64,000 nt of DNA from Martinezella calliandrae (GTDB lineage: Bacteria > Pseudomonadota > Alphaproteobacteria > Rhizobiales > Rhizobiaceae). Below are positions 54,005 to 62,801 of this stretch, piece by piece. The position numbers were made by a program, and so were the translations under genes. Location of the stretch: NCBI RefSeq assembly GCF_030272695.1, contig NZ_JARFYN010000016.1:62001-126000 (forward strand), read 5' to 3'. A model generated the notes under the pieces. That model saw nothing but the letters and a program-made list of their open reading frames with translations, was not told the DNA's origin and searched no databases. Every line of letters begins with the position of its first letter. Within the stretch, counting starts at the first letter, position 1.

Positions 54005-55183
54005 ATGTCCATTCAACATCTTCCCGGCTCCATCGTGGGCTTGCCGAAATTCATCGGCCCGACTGACTTTCCCGACAGTCCGCTGTCGCAGGCGCTTAGG
54101 CAGCCGGTGCTGCTCGGCCTCTTCCTTCCCATCCAGGCCGGCGGATGGACGCAATCGACGCTGGAACGCTCGACCGATTGGCGCTTCGATTACAACAAGG
54201 CGCTGACGCTGCGGGCCGAGGAGCTGGGCTTCGATCTGGTCTTTGCTCTGTCGCAATGGTTGCCCAAAGGCGGCTACGGCGGGGTGTTCGACGGCCAGGC
54301 GCTGGATAGTTTCGTCTCGACGGCAGCTTTGGCGGGCTTGACGAAGAAGATCATGCTGATCTCGACTATGCATGTGCTCTATGGACCGTGGCATCCCCTG
54401 CATCTTGCGAAGTTCGGCGCCACGCTCGACCATATCACCGGTGGCCGCTGGGGCATCAATGTGGTCACCGGTCATCGCGCCGTCGAGCACGAGATGTTCG
54501 GCTGGCCGCGCATCGAACACGACAAGCGCTACGAACTGGCGGCGGAATTTCTCGAAGTCGTCCAACGTCTCTGGAACGACACGGAGAATTTCTCCTACGA
54601 GGGCGAAAGCAGTTGGAAACTTGGCGGCGGCTACGTGACGCCGAAGCCGAATTTCGGCCGGCCGATCCTAGTCAACGCCACCGGCTCCGATGCCGGCATC
54701 GCCTTTGCCGGCCGCTATTCGGACATCGTCTTCATCACCAGCCCGACCGGCGCCGACATCGCTAGCGCGCTGGCCTCACTGCCCGCCCATACCAAACGCG
54801 TCAAGGACGCCGCCACGAATGTGGGCCGCACGGTTCGCACCTTGCTGAACCCGATGGTCATCTGCCGGCCGACGGAGAAAGAGGCCTGGGAGCTGGCGGA
54901 CCGGATCGTCGCCCACGCCGACCAGCGCTCGCCGCAGGGCTTTCAGTCGCTGAATTCCGACGCGCATGCCTGGAAGGGCCGCGATCCCGGTGATCCCTAT
55001 CGTTTCATCGGCGGCAACATCCGCGTCATCGGCTCGCCGGAACAGGTGGTCGATCAATTCGTCAAGCTCAAGGCCGCCGGCGTCGACGGCCTGCAGCTCA
55101 GCTTCTTCGATTTCCGCGACGACCTGGAATTCTTCGGCAGCGACGTGCTGCCGCTGATGAAGCAGGCCGGCCTGCGCAACTGA
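54005..55183 (+). CDS. Luciferase-like FMN monooxygenase, SfnG-like
   Basis: 392 residues from ATG 54005 (AGGGG-containing site). LLM marks are RSTDWRFDYNKALTLRAEE, YGPWHPLHLAKFGATLDH, GGRWGINVVTGHRAVEHEMFG and PILVNATGSDAGIAFAGRYSD. The segment STDWRFDYN is close to SfnG, the dimethyl-sulfone monooxygenase, and differs from the NtaA-type copies A and B. It precedes the DszB-like gene by 11 bp. The implied chemistry is C-S cleavage of a sulfone to a sulfinate; the substrate is inferred. Confidence 0.85.
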   Translation: MSIQHLPGSIVGLPKFIGPTDFPDSPLSQALRQPVLLGLFLPIQAGGWTQSTLERSTDWRFDYNKALTLRAEELGFDLVFALSQWLPKGGYGGVFDGQALDSFVSTAALAGLTKKIMLISTMHVLYGPWHPLHLAKFGATLDHITGGRWGINVVTGHRAVEHEMFGWPRIEHDKRYELAAEFLEVVQRLWNDTENFSYEGESSWKLGGGYVTPKPNFGRPILVNATGSDAGIAFAGRYSDIVFITSPTGADIASALASLPAHTKRVKDAATNVGRTVRTLLNPMVICRPTEKEAWELADRIVAHADQRSPQGFQSLNSDAHAWKGRDPGDPYRFIGGNIRVIGSPEQVVDQFVKLKAAGVDGLQLSFFDFRDDLEFFGSDVLPLMKQAGLRN

Positions 55184-55194
55184 AAGGGACGATC

Positions 55195-56232
55195 ATGACA
55201 AGCAATGCCATCTCCGAAATCTGGTATACGCGCTGCCCTGTCCCGACACCCGTCGGCCTCGCAGCACAGCTCGGTTATCTCGAAGAGACGTTCCGCAAGG
55301 AAGGCGTCACGCTGAAATCGATCATCGACTCGCCTGACCGCAACATCCGTCAAAGCCACTTCAACCACACACTCGACTGGTCCTTCCGCCACGGCGGCAA
55401 CGTGCCGCCGATCCGCGCCCGCTCGGAAGGCCGCCGCACGCGACTCGTCGGGATCACCTGGACGGACGAGTTCCAGGCGATCATTACCCTGCCGGGCACC
55501 GGCATCAAGACGACCAAAGATCTGAAGGGACGTCGTTTCGGCATCGCGCGCCGGCCGGAAGGCATCGTCGATTTCATGCGGGCCACCGCGCTCAAAGGCC
55601 TGGTCTCCGCGCTCTCGCTGGAGGGCCTGTCGCCCGCCGATGTCGAGATCGTCGAAATCGCGCTTGCCGAATCCGTACTCGCCAACCAGGAAGGCTCGTC
55701 CCTCTTCGGGTTGAAGCGCCGGCAGGCCTTCGGCGAGGAAGCGGCCGCGCTGCTGCGCGGTGAGGTCGATGCGATCTATGTCAAGGGCACCGCGGGCATC
55801 AATGTCGCCAACTTGATCGGCGCGGTTCAAGTCGTCGAGTTTGGGTTCCATCCCGATCCGAAGATCCGCATCAATTCCGGCTCGCCGCGCGTGCTGACCG
55901 TCGACGAGCTGCTGGCCGAGGAACGGCCGGACCTCGTGCGGCGGCTTCTCGAAGCGATCTTTCGCGGGAGTGCCTGGGCGAAGGCCCATCCCGAGGAAAC
56001 CCGCCGCTTTGTCGCCCGTGAAGCGGGTGCGACGGAAGAGCAGGTGCTCGCCGCCAACGGTCCGGATATCCATCGCCATCTCGGTCTGGGACTGGATCCC
56101 GAGCTTGTCGACGCTGTCGAACACTACAAGAATTTCCTGCGCGACTGGGGCTTTCTCGCCGGCGACTTTGCCATCGCCGATTGGGTCGATCGCCGCCACA
56201 TCGACGGCTTCGACGCCCGCGCGGTCGCCTAG
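55195..56232 (+). CDS. DszB-like sulfinate desulfinase
   Basis: 345 residues, cytosolic (no signal peptide), periplasmic-binding-protein fold. The N terminus YTRCPVPT carries Cys14 in the CPVP context of the DszB nucleophile Cys27; SHFNH (His55) and FRHGGNVPP (Arg65) match the DszB His60 and Arg70 with the same 10-residue spacing. DszB releases sulfite from an aryl sulfinate. It is located between an SfnG-like oxygenase and copy D. The binding-protein-like look (GRRFGI, DAIYVKG) explains why such genes can be mislabelled as ABC substrate-binding proteins. The activity is inferred. Confidence 0.72.
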   Translation: MTSNAISEIWYTRCPVPTPVGLAAQLGYLEETFRKEGVTLKSIIDSPDRNIRQSHFNHTLDWSFRHGGNVPPIRARSEGRRTRLVGITWTDEFQAIITLPGTGIKTTKDLKGRRFGIARRPEGIVDFMRATALKGLVSALSLEGLSPADVEIVEIALAESVLANQEGSSLFGLKRRQAFGEEAAALLRGEVDAIYVKGTAGINVANLIGAVQVVEFGFHPDPKIRINSGSPRVLTVDELLAEERPDLVRRLLEAIFRGSAWAKAHPEETRRFVAREAGATEEQVLAANGPDIHRHLGLGLDPELVDAVEHYKNFLRDWGFLAGDFAIADWVDRRHIDGFDARAVA

Positions 56233-56244
56233 ACGGAGGGCACC

Positions 56245-57414
56245 GTGAACATCAGGCCGCAGTATTCCGAAGATATCATCGGCAAGGCGCACCGCCTCGC
56301 CGATGATTTTTCCGCCACCGCCGCCCATCACGACGCGACCGGGGAATTTCCCTTCGCGAACTTTGACAGGCTATTCGAGACCGGGCTGCTCGGCCTGGTA
56401 ACAGCACGGGAGCATGGCGGGTATGGCGGCGGGCTTGTCGACGCCCAGGCCGTTATCAGCGAGATCGCCCGCGGCGAGCCGTCGACGGCTCTGGTACTCG
56501 CCATGCATTACAACACCCATTACAGCCTGCGCCGTTTCGGCAAATGGCCGGACCATCTGGCGGAACGGATACTATCGGCCAACCGTTTTGGTCTTGCTCT
56601 CATCAATGCGGCCCAGGCCGAGCCGCGCATCGGCTCGCCGGCGCATGGGGCCTTGCCGGAGACGATCGCACGGCGCGACGGCAACCGCTGGCGGATCACC
56701 GGCCGCAAGAACTACGTCACCGGTATTCCAATCCTGAAATGGGTTTCGCTGTTGGCCGTAACAGACGAAGCAGAGCCTCGCCTTGCATCTTTTCTGGTGC
56801 CGACCGATGCGCCGGGCTTCCGCATCGAGAAGACCTGGAATGCTGCGGGCATGCACGCGACTGCGAGTGACGACATCATCCTCGAAGATGTGGCCATCCC
56901 GCTCGAAGACGTCATCGAGGCACAGCCGGCCTCCGAGCCAATCCGTCGCGAGGAACACGCGACCGCCTTCTTCTTCTCGCTGATCGGTGCCGTCTATCAT
57001 GGTGTGGCAAGATCGGCGCGCGATCGCGTGCTCGCTTTTACCGCCCGCCATGCACCGGCGAGCCTCGGGGCGCCGATCGCCACGGTGCCGCGCATTCAGG
57101 ACGGTCTCGGCGAGATCGAGGTGCGTCTTTCCACAAACGCGCGGCTGCTGCGCTCGCTCGGCGAGGATGTCGACGCGGGCAGGCCGGTCGGAATGGACGG
57201 CATGACCGTGCGCCACGTCGTCATCGACAATGCTGTCGCCGTGACCAGCCTTGCGCTGGATATCGCCGGCAATCCCGGCCTCAATCGCGACTTCCAGCTC
57301 GAACGCCATCACCGTGACGCAATCACCGCCAGATCGCATGCGCCGCAAAATCACATGATCCGGACGATCGCTGCGAAAAATGCGTTGGCGCGGTTGGTGG
57401 CGACAGACGGCTGA
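56245..57414 (+). CDS. Acyl-CoA-dehydrogenase-fold flavoprotein, copy D
   Basis: 389 residues, divergent from the other four copies: no DDWDG motif, but YGGGLVDAQAVISEIARGEP, WRITGRKNYVTGIPI and a C terminus with SHAPQNHMIRT instead of HNP. It could be a monooxygenase of another subgroup or a true acyl-CoA dehydrogenase-like enzyme. It follows the DszB-like gene by 12 bp and closes the operon at a strong terminator. Confidence 0.8.
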   Translation: MNIRPQYSEDIIGKAHRLADDFSATAAHHDATGEFPFANFDRLFETGLLGLVTAREHGGYGGGLVDAQAVISEIARGEPSTALVLAMHYNTHYSLRRFGKWPDHLAERILSANRFGLALINAAQAEPRIGSPAHGALPETIARRDGNRWRITGRKNYVTGIPILKWVSLLAVTDEAEPRLASFLVPTDAPGFRIEKTWNAAGMHATASDDIILEDVAIPLEDVIEAQPASEPIRREEHATAFFFSLIGAVYHGVARSARDRVLAFTARHAPASLGAPIATVPRIQDGLGEIEVRLSTNARLLRSLGEDVDAGRPVGMDGMTVRHVVIDNAVAVTSLALDIAGNPGLNRDFQLERHHRDAITARSHAPQNHMIRTIAAKNALARLVATDG

Positions 57415-57478
57415 TAGGGGCTTGCTGGTAGCGACACGCTGCAGCCGTTTTCACTTCCGGCGCACCCATAGACACAAA

Positions 57479-57507
57479 GCCCAGCGCGATCCACGATCGC
57501 GCTGGGC
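57479..57507. terminator. Strong terminator hairpin between convergent genes
   Basis: GCCCAGCGCGATC (57479-57491) and GATCGCGCTGGGC (57495-57507) form a perfect 13-bp stem with a CAC loop, between the copy D stop at 57414 and the rhodanese stop at 57537 (opposite strand). It probably serves both. Confidence 0.82.
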
Positions 57508-57536
57508 CGATAGGAACCATGTCCCGTATTGGCGCT

Positions 57537-58631
57537 TCAGGCCACCGCACTCAGTTCGCTGGAGGCGAAATCCACCAGCAGGATGGCGATCTCATAACCG
57601 CGCCGCTGCAGCCAATGCGCCACCGTGCGGGCACGCACGCCGAGCAGGTCATCGATCAGGACGACGCGGGCGCCGCGAACGGCGATCGTGCGATAGGCAA
57701 CGCCGAGCAACTGCCCGCCTTCCGAGGAAAGCGTGCCGTCGAGATGGCTTTTCTCGAACTCCTCCGGCGCACGCACATCCAGCAGGTAGGTCGTCCTGTC
57801 CGGATCAGCGGCCCATTGTCGGGCGGTAGCAATATCGATTTCGGGGAAATGGTCGTTCGCACTCAAAGCCTGGATATGTTCACGGGCGAAATCCAGCGCG
57901 GCGGCACTTGCTTCGTCGTAGACGCGGATCTTGCCGGTTTCGAGCGCCAGCCCGGCGCCGGTCCAGCCTTTGGTGCCATCATGCAGATAGGAGACCTGAT
58001 TGGGCACTTTCGCATCGATCAGCGTTTGGGCGCCCAAGATGGCGCGTGGCAACCCGGCGCAAGAGACGACTACCCTCGTTTTCTCTGAGGGCACGACGTC
58101 CTTGAACCGCAGTACCAGCTCTGCGCCGGGCACGCTGACAGCGCCAGGCACATGATCCCGGCTGAATTCGAGAACGGTGCGCGTATCGATGACGACGACA
58201 TCCTCACCGGCATCGCGCAATTTCTTCAATTCTTCGGCCGAAATCACCGGCGTATTCTTCTCGTCACGCACCGCAACGGAAAAATCGACGCCGGGCGTGT
58301 CGAATGTCGGAAGGGGCGCATCATTGCCACCGGCCGTCCAGGCGGGAATGCCGCCTTCGAGCGCGAAGACGTTTGGCCGCCCCGCTTTGTCCAGCTCCTT
58401 GGCGAGCCGGGCGGCAGCGCCGTCGCCGCCATCGGCAAGGACGGTGCGCACGACGGCACGCGGAACAAAACGACCGATCTCCCTTGTCACGCGCTCCGTG
58501 GGCAGATTGGTCGCAAACAGTGGCGATGCATAGCCGACATCGGCCGGATCGCGGATATCGAGCACCGCCAGTTCCTTGCCGTCTGCAAGCCAATTGCGGA
58601 AAGTGTCGCGGGAAATCGTCTTCTGGGTCAT
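57537..58631 (-). CDS. Triple rhodanese-domain protein with a single catalytic Cys
   Basis: 364 residues from ATG 58631 (GGAG 8 nt upstream). Three consecutive rhodanese domains: first (AVLDIRDPADVGYAS, no Cys in VLADGGDG), second (VVVIDTRTVLEFSRDHVPGA, active loop VVVSCAGLPRA with the catalytic Cys) and third (YLLDVRAPEEFEKSHLDG, VLIDDLLG without Cys). Only the middle one can carry persulfide; the others may be structural. It is divergent from the SsuA-type gene and suits sulfite/thiosulfate or persulfide handling. Confidence 0.85.
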   Translation of the reverse strand: MTQKTISRDTFRNWLADGKELAVLDIRDPADVGYASPLFATNLPTERVTREIGRFVPRAVVRTVLADGGDGAAARLAKELDKAGRPNVFALEGGIPAWTAGGNDAPLPTFDTPGVDFSVAVRDEKNTPVISAEELKKLRDAGEDVVVIDTRTVLEFSRDHVPGAVSVPGAELVLRFKDVVPSEKTRVVVSCAGLPRAILGAQTLIDAKVPNQVSYLHDGTKGWTGAGLALETGKIRVYDEASAAALDFAREHIQALSANDHFPEIDIATARQWAADPDRTTYLLDVRAPEEFEKSHLDGTLSSEGGQLLGVAYRTIAVRGARVVLIDDLLGVRARTVAHWLQRRGYEIAILLVDFASSELSAVA

Positions 58632-58755
58632 GATCAGGTCTCCATCAGTCGTTGCTGTCGACACCCCGGAGGTTATTGAGCCGGCATTCAATTGCGAAGG
58701 CGCAGCAACGCCGGCTTTCGCCACAAGTCGGAAAGTAATTTCGTAATCTATAAAA

Positions 58756-58773
58756 TCTATAGACTATATTTTC
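58756..58773. promoter_or_regulatory. Palindrome TCTATAGA with AGACTATATTTT tail
   Basis: TCTATAGA (58756-58763) is a perfect 8-bp palindrome followed by AGACTATATTTT (58761-58772). The same block, AGTCTATATTTT, is in the leader of SBP copy A (42511-42522). It lies ~85 bp before the SsuA-type start and ~125 bp before the rhodanese start. A shared sulfur-response site is possible. Confidence 0.4.
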
Positions 58774-58857
58774 TTATCGCGCCTTCGCACCTCCCATAGC
58801 CTCTTGAGCATTGAGACCGGAACGCCGCAAGCGTCCGAAGCCTGGAGGGACGATATC

Positions 58858-59877
58858 TTGAAGACGAGCCTGTTCATTCGATTCATCCGAGGCGCCGGTC
58901 TCGGACTTGCACTTGCCGCCGTTCTGGCGACTACTGCAGCCGCAGAGGATACGCCGGACCTCTCTGATGTGACGATCACGGTCGGTACACCCAACAAGAC
59001 GGGCCTGCATCGGCAACTGCTAGCCTCCGGGGAAGCGGAAAACCTCCCCTACAAGATCAAATGGGCCGATTTCGATTCCACGCCGCCGCTGGTCGAAGCG
59101 CTACGCGCTGGCCATGTCGACATTGCCGCTGGCGGCGACACCGGCGTACTCACCGCCATCGCCAACGGCGTGAAGATTACGATCCTCGCCGCGTCCTGGG
59201 AGCGCAAGGAAAGCGGCAGCGCCATCCTCGTTCGCGGCAACTCTCCGCTGAAGACCGTCGCCGAGCTCAAGGGCCACAAGATTGCGCTGCCCTACTTCAC
59301 CAAGCAGCACTACCAGTTCGCCAAGGCGCTGGAGCAGGCGGGCGTGCCCTGGGACGACAAGCTGATCCTGAATCTCAACACCACCGACGGCCTCTCTGCC
59401 CTGGTCAATGGTCAAGTCGATGCGTTCGTCGTCTGGGACCCGAACACCGCCATTGCGCAGCAACAGCATGGCGCGCGCATCCTGCAATCGCTGAGCCAGG
59501 TGATCGACACCGCCGGCGTTCTCTACGCGCCAACCGAAACTCTTGCCGGTCCGGCGCGCAAGGCCGCCCTTCAGGATCTGACCCGACGGATCATCCGCGC
59601 CCAGGCATGGGTGAACGACCACCCTCAGGAATGGTCCGGGCAGATCGCGAAACTGTCGCAGATTTCCATCGACGCCGCCAATCTGCAGACCAGCCGCTCC
59701 CGGGTGGAGTTCGTTCCCGCCACCGATGCAAAGGCTATCGCCGGCTGGCAGCAGGAGGTCGGCTACTTCCACCAGACCGGACAATTCCGCAGGGATTTCA
59801 AGGTCGAGGATTATGTGGCCAAGGATTTCGGCGACGTGATCAACGGTGAAAACAAGAAACTCGCGAAGACGAACTGA
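58858..59877 (+). CDS. ssuA: SsuA-type sulfonate-binding protein
   Basis: 339 residues from TTG 58858, 8 nt after GGAGGG; an upstream TTG at 58804 lacks a site. Signal peptide LFIRFIRGAGLGLALAAVLA, cleavage after AAAE region. Mature motifs: GTPNKTGLH, DFDSTPPLVEALRAGHVDI, and LPYFTKQHYQFAKALE. It is a periplasmic NitT/TauT-family protein for sulfonates or related organosulfur. It leads the ssu-type operon (SsuA, SsuC, SsuB, ACAD copy E). Confidence 0.85.
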   Translation: MKTSLFIRFIRGAGLGLALAAVLATTAAAEDTPDLSDVTITVGTPNKTGLHRQLLASGEAENLPYKIKWADFDSTPPLVEALRAGHVDIAAGGDTGVLTAIANGVKITILAASWERKESGSAILVRGNSPLKTVAELKGHKIALPYFTKQHYQFAKALEQAGVPWDDKLILNLNTTDGLSALVNGQVDAFVVWDPNTAIAQQQHGARILQSLSQVIDTAGVLYAPTETLAGPARKAALQDLTRRIIRAQAWVNDHPQEWSGQIAKLSQISIDAANLQTSRSRVEFVPATDAKAIAGWQQEVGYFHQTGQFRRDFKVEDYVAKDFGDVINGENKKLAKTN

Positions 59878-60761
59878 TGGCAAGCGTCACAGCCCTGCCG
59901 GAGTCTCAGCGCGGCTCGCCGTCGGCACGGCAGAACATCCAAGCGCCGGCGGCTGAAGGGCTTGAGCGCATCGTGCCCGCCGGTAGGCGAAAGCGAAATC
60001 CGGTCCCGCGCTGGCTCAGCAAAAGCCTGGGCGTCCTTGCTCTGGTCGGGGTCTGGTGGCTCGGCACCAGCTACGGCTGGATATCCGAGGATCTTCTTCC
60101 GGGGCCGCGGACCATGTGGTCGACGCTTATCGACCTCATCGGCAGCGGCGAGTTCTCAGGAGCGCTGGCGCTGTCGGTCCAGCGCGTTGCCATCGGATTC
60201 GGTTTCGGCTTCAGCATCGGCGTCGGATTAGCGCTGATCTCCGGTCTCTTCAGGCTGGGCGAAGATCTGATCGACGCACCGATGCAGATGGCGCGCACCC
60301 TGCCCTGGGCCGGCCTCGTGCCGCTGCTGATCATCTGGCTCGGCATTGACGAAACGCCGAAGATCACGCTCGTCGCCTTCGCCGTCACCTTTCCGCTTTA
60401 CGCCAATACTTTCGCGGGCATTCGCAATGTCGACAAGACGCTCGTGGAGGTGGCGAAGACCCTGTCTTTCGGACGCCTGGCCCTGATTTTCCAGGTGATC
60501 CTGCCCGGCGCCCTGCCGGACCTGCTGGTTGGCCTGCGCTATTCGCTGGGATCGGCTTGGCTGGCACTGGTTTTTGCCGAAACGGTCAATGCGCAGGGCG
60601 GTCTCGGCTATCTGATCATCCATGCCCGCGAAGTCTACCGCGTCGACATCATCATCCTGTGTCTTGCCATCTACGCACTGCTCGGGCTTTCGGCCGACCT
60701 TATCGTCCGTCTGCTGGAAAGGCTGCTGCTACGCTGGCGTCAGAATTTCGACGGAGCATGA
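59877..60761 (+). CDS. ssuC: SsuC-type ABC permease
   Basis: 294 residues with an N-terminal cytosolic stretch of ~45 residues, then about six transmembrane helices. The EAA loop is EVAKTLSFGRLALIFQVILP. It overlaps the binding-protein stop by one base. It belongs to the sulfonate/nitrate/taurine permease family. Confidence 0.9.
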   Translation: MASVTALPESQRGSPSARQNIQAPAAEGLERIVPAGRRKRNPVPRWLSKSLGVLALVGVWWLGTSYGWISEDLLPGPRTMWSTLIDLIGSGEFSGALALSVQRVAIGFGFGFSIGVGLALISGLFRLGEDLIDAPMQMARTLPWAGLVPLLIIWLGIDETPKITLVAFAVTFPLYANTFAGIRNVDKTLVEVAKTLSFGRLALIFQVILPGALPDLLVGLRYSLGSAWLALVFAETVNAQGGLGYLIIHAREVYRVDIIILCLAIYALLGLSADLIVRLLERLLLRWRQNFDGA

Positions 60762-60763
60762 CC

Positions 60764-61525
60764 ATGCATTCTTCTGTGACGACGTCCCGGCAGGGTCTGG
60801 CGGTCAGCGTTCAGGGGCTGACCCGCCGCTTCGGCGAGCGCACGGTCATCGACCGGTTGGACCTCGACATCAGGCGCGGCGAATTCGTCGCTCTCCTCGG
60901 GGCAAGCGGCTGCGGCAAGAGTACGTTGCTGCGTATTCTCGCCGATCTCGATCATGACATCGAAGGCGATGTCCTCGTCTCGCCGCGGCGCGGCATCGCC
61001 TTTCAATCACCACGCCTCTTTCCGTGGAAGCGAGTATGGAGCAACGTCGTCGCCGGCTTGCCGGCGGGACGCGACAGGGCGCGCGCCGACGCTGCGCTGG
61101 GCGAAGTGGGGCTTGCCCACCGCGGCGACGCCTGGCCGAAAGACCTTTCGGGAGGCGAGGCCCAACGTGCCTCATTGGCGCGCGCCCTGGTTCGTAATCC
61201 GGACCTGCTTCTTCTCGACGAACCTTTCGGAGCGCTGGACGCGCTCACCCGGCTGAAGGCGCAGGCGCTGGTGGCGGACCTCTGGCAGAAACATCGCCAG
61301 GCCGTGCTTCTCGTCACCCATGATGTCGAGGAAGCGCTGCTTCTGGCCGACCGGGTGCTGGTGATGCGCAACGGCATCGTGGCACACGAAGCAGCTGTCG
61401 GCTTACCACGCCCAAGGCCACCGGGCACACTCGAATTCAACCGGCTGCGCCTGCAGCTGCTGGACTGGCTGGGCGTCGCGGAGCCGGTCGATCCTTCCAT
61501 CGAACCATCGGATGAACACGAATGA
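60764..61525 (+). CDS. ssuB: SsuB-type ABC ATPase
   Basis: 253 residues from ATG 60764, seven nt after GGAG (the ATG at 60758 is too close). Walker A GASGCGKST, signature LSGGEAQRASLARAL, Walker B LLLDEPFGALD. The Q-loop is FQSPRLFPW, typical of SsuB/TauB/NrtD. It energises sulfonate-type uptake with SsuC. No SsuD/SsuE desulfonation pair follows; an ACAD-type monooxygenase does. Confidence 0.92.
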   Translation: MHSSVTTSRQGLAVSVQGLTRRFGERTVIDRLDLDIRRGEFVALLGASGCGKSTLLRILADLDHDIEGDVLVSPRRGIAFQSPRLFPWKRVWSNVVAGLPAGRDRARADAALGEVGLAHRGDAWPKDLSGGEAQRASLARALVRNPDLLLLDEPFGALDALTRLKAQALVADLWQKHRQAVLLVTHDVEEALLLADRVLVMRNGIVAHEAAVGLPRPRPPGTLEFNRLRLQLLDWLGVAEPVDPSIEPSDEHE

Positions 61526-62736
61526 CGCAGATCGATCTTGCCTGGGGCGTCGGCCCCACCGCACGCTATGAGGAATTGGCCGAGCGATTTCGCGCCGTCT
61601 TCGCGCGGATTCGCGCCTCTGCGGTCAAACGCGACCTCGCCCGCGAGCTCCCGCACGCCGAGATCGGCTGGCTGAAGAAAAGTGGCTTCACCACGCTGCG
61701 CCTTGCCGAAAAGGACGGTGGCTTCGGCGGCAATTTGCCGGAACTCTTCAATCTCCTAATCGAGCTGTCCGCGGCGGATTCCAACGTCACCAATATCCTG
61801 CGCCCGCATTTCGGCTTCACCGAGGATGTGCTCAACTCCGCGGTGCCGGAGTGGCGGCACACTTGGATACCGCGGCTGGCTTCGCGGGAACTGGTCGGCA
61901 ACGGCTTCTCCGAGATCGGCGACACCAAGGTCGGCACATCTTCGACGACACTGATACGCAATGGCGACCACTGGCTGCTGAACGGTTCGAAATATTATAC
62001 GACCGGATCGCTCTTTGCCGATTGGATCAATCTCGGCGGCAGCGACCAGTCGGGCGAACCCGTCGGCGCTGTCGTGCCCCGCAGGGCCGAGGGCGTGGAG
62101 GTCCTCGACGATTGGGACGGCTTCGGCCAATCGCTGACGGCGAGCGGCACGGCGCATTTCTCGAATGTGCATGTCGCGCCGGCTTTCATCACGCCGCCGG
62201 GAGGCCGATTCCGGTATTCCACAGCCTTCTTCCAGCTTGTGCACCTCGCCACGCTCGCCGGCATTGGCCGCGCGGCCGCTGATGATGTCGCCCGATTGGT
62301 GTCGGAGCGCACTCGTATTTATAGCCACGGCAATGCCTCTCGGGTCGCGCAGGATCCGCAGATTCTGCAGGTGGTTGGACGGGTGCGCAGTTCGGCCTAT
62401 GCGGCGGGCGCGATTGTCCTCAAGTCGGCGGAGGCGTTACAGAGGGCTTATGAGGCCCGCGAAAGAGCCGATGTCGAAGCGGTAAACGCTGTTGCAGAGC
62501 TGGAGGTCAATCAGGCCGTCAGCGTGATCACCGGACTCGTCCTTGAGGCGACGACGATCCTCTTCGACGCTCTCGGCTCCTCGGCGACCAAACAGGGTCT
62601 CGATCTCGATCGCTACTGGCGCAACGCGCGGACGATCTCATCTCACAATCCGCGCATCTACCGCGACCGGATCGTCGGCGACTTCGCGGTCAACGGAACG
62701 CCGCCGCCGGGCCAGTACAAGGTGGGGCTGGCTTGA
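61522..62736 (+). CDS. Acyl-CoA-dehydrogenase-fold flavin monooxygenase (DszC/SfnB-like), copy E
   Basis: 404 residues, overlapping the ssuB stop by 4 bp. Marks: DDWDGFGQSLTASGTAHF, RLAEKDGGFGGNLPE and LDLDRYWRNARTISSHNP at the C terminus, the DszC/SfnB HNP signature. It is closest to copy C (45790). Cotranscription with SsuABC suggests that the imported organosulfur is its substrate. It is followed by a terminator at 62744. Confidence 0.86.
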   Translation: MTQIDLAWGVGPTARYEELAERFRAVFARIRASAVKRDLARELPHAEIGWLKKSGFTTLRLAEKDGGFGGNLPELFNLLIELSAADSNVTNILRPHFGFTEDVLNSAVPEWRHTWIPRLASRELVGNGFSEIGDTKVGTSSTTLIRNGDHWLLNGSKYYTTGSLFADWINLGGSDQSGEPVGAVVPRRAEGVEVLDDWDGFGQSLTASGTAHFSNVHVAPAFITPPGGRFRYSTAFFQLVHLATLAGIGRAAADDVARLVSERTRIYSHGNASRVAQDPQILQVVGRVRSSAYAAGAIVLKSAEALQRAYEARERADVEAVNAVAELEVNQAVSVITGLVLEATTILFDALGSSATKQGLDLDRYWRNARTISSHNPRIYRDRIVGDFAVNGTPPPGQYKVGLA

Positions 62737-62743
62737 AGATGAT

Positions 62744-62770
62744 GGCCCTCGATGTCGAGGGCCTTTCGTT
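62744..62770. terminator. Terminator hairpin
   Basis: GGCCCTCG (62744-62751) pairs with CGAGGGCC (62756-62763), an 8-bp stem with a 4-nt loop, then TTTCGTTT. It lies 8 bp after the copy E stop and 38 bp from the end of the opposing SBP gene, so it separates the two convergent transcripts. Confidence 0.8.
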
Positions 62771-62801
62771 TCCGAGCGATACCGATCGGAGGCCAACCTA
62801 A

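Noticed and set aside
55195..56232. Annotation as a secreted sulfonate-binding protein
   Set aside because: The fold is similar, but there is no signal peptide and the DszB-type Cys, His and Arg are present.
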